From Astropecten irregularis (lineage: Eukaryota > Echinodermata > Asteroidea > Paxillosida > Astropectinidae), in NCBI GenBank assembly GCA_963971285.1, contig OZ020256.1:7814501-7878500 (forward strand): a DNA stretch of 64,000 bases. Reading direction: 5' to 3'. The notes under the pieces were generated by a model that saw only the letters and a list, made by a program, of their open reading frames with translations, was not told the DNA's origin and ran no database searches. The translations under genes and the position numbers were made by a program. The first letter of the stretch is position 1; the number at the start of each line of letters is the position of its first letter. This document shows, piece by piece, positions 59,898-64,000 of this stretch.

Positions 59898-61142
59898 GTA
59901 AGTATAGTGAAAGTAATCCTGATAAATAGTTGACACAAGTAATACTTCTTTTACCATATGCTCATTTATGTAATTCTGAAATTATTGATTTTTTTGTATT
60001 TCCATTGTCAGTTGTCACATGAAAAGTTCCTGATTTGTGAAAATACTTCATATTCACTTTCCTCTGACACCTTCTGATGTATACTTGCTTGTAGTGGAGA
60101 AGATCAAGAGAAGGTTCAAGAACCTTCGCAGTGCCTATGGCAAGCTCAAGAATCGGGCCGGATCTGTGTTGGGCCAAGCGTCCTCCAGGTTGACCAGCCG
60201 ACAGGAGTGGAAGTTGCAGAACTTGGCCTTTCTGGATGAGGTCATAAAGCCGCGGACCAGTGGACAGGAGTTGGTAAGGGTAAGCATTGGCATTGAATTT
60301 GTGTGTGTGTCAATCATCATCTTCTTTGTCTTTATACTGTCAGTCCTTGACAGCACATTTACATTGATAGAGAAACCTTTATATTAATGTAAATCTTCTT
60401 CTTTTCAGTCCTTGACAGAACATTCTGAGTGTTGCATTAATATATTCACCTTTCACTGCCTCATTTTATTTGTCGCTTAACAACTGTTCATGCTGATACT
60501 TCAGGTTGCTTGCGAGGACGAGGACAATGGCGATGACGATTTGGAGGTATTGGAGGACTTCGTGGCACCTGACAATGAGGATGAACTATTCGGATGGGTT
60601 GAAGGTAGGAAGAGGTGCAACAGTGCAAACAGCCAAGACTGCGCTTCCAAGATGAAAAGCAACAGGGCCGGCACCAGCACCATCAGGAAGAGGAAGGGCG
60701 CAACGAGTACGCCCGATGTCAGTGAGATTGTGTCAGAGATGTTGCTGGATAAATGGATCAGAAACCGGGAAATGGAAAGAAAGGTTAATGAGAACCTATT
60801 TCTTGATAACTTAAACTGTATTTAAATGTGTCATGATGTGTCTTGTGTCTTTTGAAATTTGCAATGATACAGGGGTATTTTTCTATGTCATGATTCGTTG
60901 TTCTGTACTTTGCAATGTCATACGTCGTTTGGAATAGCGTTCATCATTTTGCTTCTTGATTTCTCCCCCTCCCCTAGTTGGAAGAGTCCTCAACCAGGCA
61001 ACCGGACGAGCGAGAGGCGTGGGGCAGCTGGCTACAGACGGTGGTGCGCAAATGCCCAGTGGAGAAGTTCCGTCAGTTCCAGACGGAAACTTTGGCCCTG
61101 TCCCAGCGATATCTACCAATGGATGAGGTGGTTAAGTATTAG
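59585..61142 (+). CDS. MADF-BESS domain protein, four exons, 311 residues
   Basis: A Myb/SANT-related DNA-binding protein, expected in the nucleus. Exons 59585-59897, 60095-60273, 60505-60783 and 60978-61142 join in frame with GT-AG borders (total 936 nt with stop). Residues 9-60 are charged (Lys-rich, then Glu/Asp-rich). The MADF domain spans about 62-155: IVEFYEAHPYLYN, HEKYRNTKLKEADLAELA, then IKRRFKNLRSAYGKLKNR and EWKLQNLAFLDEVI. An acidic linker (168-193) and basic KRKG (226-229) follow. A BESS-like module spans about 270-303 (AWGSWLQTVVRKCPVEKF). The ATG at 59585 is chosen for its context (TTCACCATGC). MADF-BESS proteins act as regulators in animals, and MADF/Myb proteins also accompany PIF/Harbinger transposases. 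No transposase is visible here, so host gene versus transposon cargo is open. Confidence 0.85.
60095..60273 (+). CDS. MADF-BESS gene exon 2
   Basis: Acceptor TTGCTTGTAG, 179 nt, residues 105-164. The donor is TTG|GTAAGG. A second in-frame donor six bases later (AAGG|GTAAGC) would add Val-Arg. It encodes the rest of the MADF domain (FKNLRSAYGKLKNR). Confidence 0.85.
60505..60783 (+). CDS. MADF-BESS gene exon 3
   Basis: Acceptor ATACTTCAG, 279 nt, residues 165-257, donor AAAG|GTTAAT. It encodes the acidic linker and the basic, Ser/Thr-rich middle. Reading through the donor would add about 13 codons and stop, which is a possible retained-intron form. Confidence 0.8.
60978..61142 (+). CDS. MADF-BESS gene exon 4 (BESS-like module, stop)
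   Basis: The acceptor follows a long C/T tract (CTCCCCCTCCCCTAG). The exon has 55 codons including TAG at 61140-61142. It encodes LEESSTRQPDERE and the BESS-like helices. The same frame has TGA at 61146-61148 and then a 22-codon Ser/Pro/Ala-rich open stretch to TGA at 61215, suggesting an older, longer C terminus. Confidence 0.75.
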   Translation: MEESSTRQPDEREAWGSWLQTVVRKCPVEKFRQFQTETLALSQRYLPMDEVVKY

Positions 61143-61266
61143 TGGTGAGCAGGATCCAGCTCCACCCCAGCTCCACCACCCATATCCTCGCCCAAGCCTG
61201 CGGCCTCCCAGCAATGAGTGCCCGACACTGAAACTTACGGCTTTGAAATAGGTTGAGTTCTTAATG

Positions 61267-61393
61267 GGTGCGTTCGTTAGCTTCCACGAGTCGACACCAA
61301 TCAACCTCTCCCGCACCCCACTCGCTTGTTTTTTGCAGTATAAACGACCATTTCCAGGTCTGGACTGCCTCGTGGAAGCTTAACGAACGCACC
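61267..61393. mobile_element. GTGCGTTCG MITE, intact copy downstream of the MADF-BESS gene
   Basis: The ends GGTGCGTTCGTTA and TAACGAACGCACC are perfectly inverted and extend into GCTTCCACGAG / CTCGTGGAAGC. It is flanked by the 5-bp duplication TAATG (61262-61266, 61394-61398). 127 bp, same family as 12955-13081. It begins 125 bp after the stop codon and may lie within the 3' UTR. Confidence 0.8.
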
Positions 61394-61399
61394 TAATGA

Positions 61400-64000
61400 A
61401 TCCGTGATATAAAGCTATATATCAGTTTTTATGGCACGTAAAATGTAAAAATTTGATTATGAATTACTGAATTCGGTATTGAATTATTATGCTATGTATA
61501 CATTTGAAAATAAGGGTATTCTTCATTCCTTCAAGGCTATTAGTCCAAGAATGATATCCATACCTTTGCCTGATGCATCGTAGGGAATATCCCACCTGTC
61601 CATCTGTACTGTGCTGAATCTGTCAGAAGTAAATAAAATACAATATATCGTAATTGATTTACTTCTAAAGTATATGGATTTCCAGACCAGGGTATATGAA
61701 GGGAAGGTTTCTACTATAATAATTTGTTTTTACCGTTAAAGGTGTAAGTAAATCCTTAAATATTTCCAATTCTCGATATGTTAGTGATTTCGTATTTTCT
61801 TGTTTCTTGCACAACAAACTTGAACGTATATATACTTTGGCTTTATCACGGGGCAGTGAGCTGTTTACATGTTCAAAGGTCGTCGGTATTGTGGCTGGCT
61901 GATTGTAACTACGAAAGCAATGTAAAATAAGGAGTTATCTGACCCCTCTAAATGAAACCTTACAATCCGACCCAGATGGTCTTTACATCAATCAATTGTC
62001 ATATGATATTCTGCTGATCTCGAAGACGAATTTCCCAAGGCTTCCATCACAATGCTGCCCATGAAAGAGGTCCGTATCCCACTTGGAGCCGCAGAGAATT
62101 GTTTTCCCTTTTGAGGGTTGGTGGAAATGAATGCTTTTCGTAGAAATGTTAAAGGGTTGCTGCAGTGCTTTTTTCAGTCAGGTTATTTTATTGCCTTCAT
62201 ATAGAGAATATACTGACAAATAATGAATGGCAAGTCTTATTTTGGTTTTAAACCAGCATTTGGTTTTCCTTTGAATGGCTTTAAAAAATGGGGGATTTTC
62301 ATTCATACTCATGTAGGGAACCAACAGCAAAAATATAATGAAAAACCATTAAAAAAATTAAGAGGCAAACTTGACCTACAGAAATAAGATAAGATAAGAT
62401 AAGTATTTATTCAGCCAATGTATAAGTTAAAAACCAATATAGTAGGGCCAAATACCACTTGACCCCAAAAAAATTGCAACAGAAGGTTTTATGGTATTTT
62501 CTAGTAGTATGAGGTCAGACAAACAAAATATCAAAAATCGAGAAAAATCCAACTTCAGGAAGGGGTCTAACTGTGACGTCATCAAAATGGCCGCCCAAAA
62601 CGCTGAAAATGGCAAAATTATATCCAATAACGCATTGATTTCACTCATTGTTGTGGATTCCTCAGGTGACAATGTTTGTTCAGAAGCAAATTTCTGGATG
62701 AAGTAATGAATTCTTACATAACAGTGTTCAGGTTTTGGATTTCAAAATGGCCGCCAATTGAGTAATTTTGCTTTTTATGTCAAATATGCGCTGTAATAAG
62801 GGAAAATGTTATGCGCTAGAAATACTTCTGATTTTCTTTCGTTTAGCCAATATACATGTATAGTACAACTTTATGCAGCTTAATAATGTAGCCATGTGAC
62901 AGTCTCTGGCGTCGTTTTGGTGATTTCTATATGGCCATCTCAAGGAGGGGTCAAGCACTAACTGTGCATGCTGGCATATCATTGAGATGGTCAATTGATG
63001 TGCGTAGCCTATTGAAGGTGACCCAATCTCTGTGGGGCAAGTAATCACCTGGTGGAAGTTTAGGGTGATGAACTGGATTGGTCTTTCAGTCTCTTGCCGT
63101 TTATTTTTCTATTGTTCAATGAGGTTGAAGTTAGAACATTCGGGGGAGACTGCATAACGGTTGAAGGGGTGAGGAGAGCCTTCATGCCCTCATTCAGAAT
63201 ATGGCTCCGTCTTGGGAGGCCTTCTCTAACAGCACATGCATCACGGTTATGTTTTTTTGCGGAATGCTGTGGACAATGCCAGTTATACATTGTACAGTGG
63301 AAGAAGCTCCACGGATGTGGGCCGAAGCATCCGACAATTAGTCTTATGGAGTTCTCGGGTGACATCCAACTTCTCAGTGTGCATGCTTCTGCTCCGGACA
63401 GGACAGGCATTCTGTGGCACTTTACGCGAGGACAATTGCACCGGTTCTTAGTGTGCTCGTGCATGCTCCCCAAAGTAGACCCTGCAAGGCGGTAAAGGAG
63501 GTTGCTCCTTGGTGAAACTTTCACTTGGAGTTATTTCAGGTATTACCTGTATGTGAGCAGTCTGTCAAGTTTGACCCAAATTACATGTGGTGTTGGGGTG
63601 TAGGACAGGGCTGTCTCCTAGCCCATAGGTGGACTTTGAGTTAAAGATTGGCATGCTTGTTTGTAAGGATCGAAGGCTGTTGCTGTGGAGAATTGGCCAT
63701 GTTGATCTTCAGTCCCTATACAGTTTCAGGTAGTTTGTATCCTTTGTGATGTCCTTTGAGATGGCTTAAATCCTTCACCCAGAATTCACAATCGCCAGCT
63801 TAATCATATCAGCGCAATGTAGTTTTTGGGAAGATCACTGATGGGTTGGTGACAAAAAAAGAGCCTTAAGGCGGTGACGACAACTGGCTTGACCATCGCT
63901 GACCGAGCAAGGACAGGTGTTGCAGGGATGGATGTCTTTGCTGTGGAGGGAGGAAAACCGGAGAATCCGCAGAAAAACCCTCGTAGCATAGAAGAGAACA
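61400..64000. other. Right end, repeat-like, no gene recognised
   Basis: It contains an AATAAA-type word near 61631 that could serve the MADF-BESS gene, an AAGAT pentamer run (62385-62403), one TGACGTCA (62574-62581) and two AAAATGGCCGCC words (62584-62595, 62743-62755). From 63,060 to 64,000 the base composition is more even and open frames exist on both strands, but none shows a recognisable domain. Confidence 0.5.
62385..62403 (+). repeat. AAGAT pentamer microsatellite
   Basis: Four tandem AAGAT-type units, followed by an AAGTATTTATT sequence. Such a run could be a LINE/SINE tail. Confidence 0.6.

Noticed and set aside
60898-61251. 117-residue plus-strand open frame overlapping the last MADF-BESS exon
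   Set aside because: It is out of frame with the spliced BESS-encoding exon and starts inside intron 3. It is a shadow of the real exon.
63060-63524. 154-residue minus-strand open frame and overlapping plus-strand frames
   Set aside because: No recognisable domain in any of the frames, which overlap each other. It may be decayed repeat sequence, but that cannot be shown.

Overview
The window looks like nuclear DNA of a marine invertebrate deuterostome, most likely an echinoderm. That is an inference. It rests on an intron-rich, animal-type RRM1 gene, an AT-rich background crowded with MITEs and tRNA-derived SINEs, and a strong excess of the palindrome TAGGCCTA (at least 15 copies by hand count). 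I cannot name the species. Only two protein-coding genes can be supported well. Most of the rest is intron, intergenic DNA and non-autonomous mobile DNA.

Region 1 (about 1-13,100, minus strand) is the 5' part of RRM1, the large subunit of ribonucleotide reductase. Four coding exons (12704-12725, 12032-12120, 1918-2095, 584-684) splice in frame to 130 residues that cover the ATP-cone and the start of the next domain. The gene runs off the left edge. Its 9.9-kb second intron holds an intact-looking 1.09-kb hAT-type element with an 8-bp target duplication, and a 1.29-kb Mutator-like element with a 9-bp target duplication and ~150-bp inverted repeats. It also holds a TTAA-flanked MITE and SINE pieces. 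Upstream of the start codon are an E2F-type site and a CCAAT box, as expected for an S-phase gene.

Region 2 (about 13,100-59,500) is a 46-kb stretch with no gene that I can support, apart from one weak candidate first exon at 55071-55151. It contains many copies of a TTAA-flanked MITE family and mariner-like and Harbinger-like MITEs, one pair of which abuts at a shared TTA. There are also two tRNA-derived SINE families and a decayed CR1/Jockey-type LINE. A 780-bp NotI-rich tandem array shows 86/172-bp higher-order periodicity, and a 2.4-kb repeat block carries 13 perfect TGACGTCA (CRE/ATF) palindromes.

Region 3 (about 59,500-61,150, plus strand) is a four-exon MADF-BESS gene, a Myb/SANT-like DNA-binding protein. 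It has a promoter-side hairpin, a tandem splice donor, and a possible C-terminal tail lying beyond two in-frame stops. The last 2.8 kb shows only repeat-like sequence.

The two genes do not form a pathway. RRM1 is a housekeeping replication gene. The MADF-BESS gene could be a host regulator or cargo of a PIF/Harbinger-like transposon. The most unusual signals are the repeat structures rather than a new multi-gene system.
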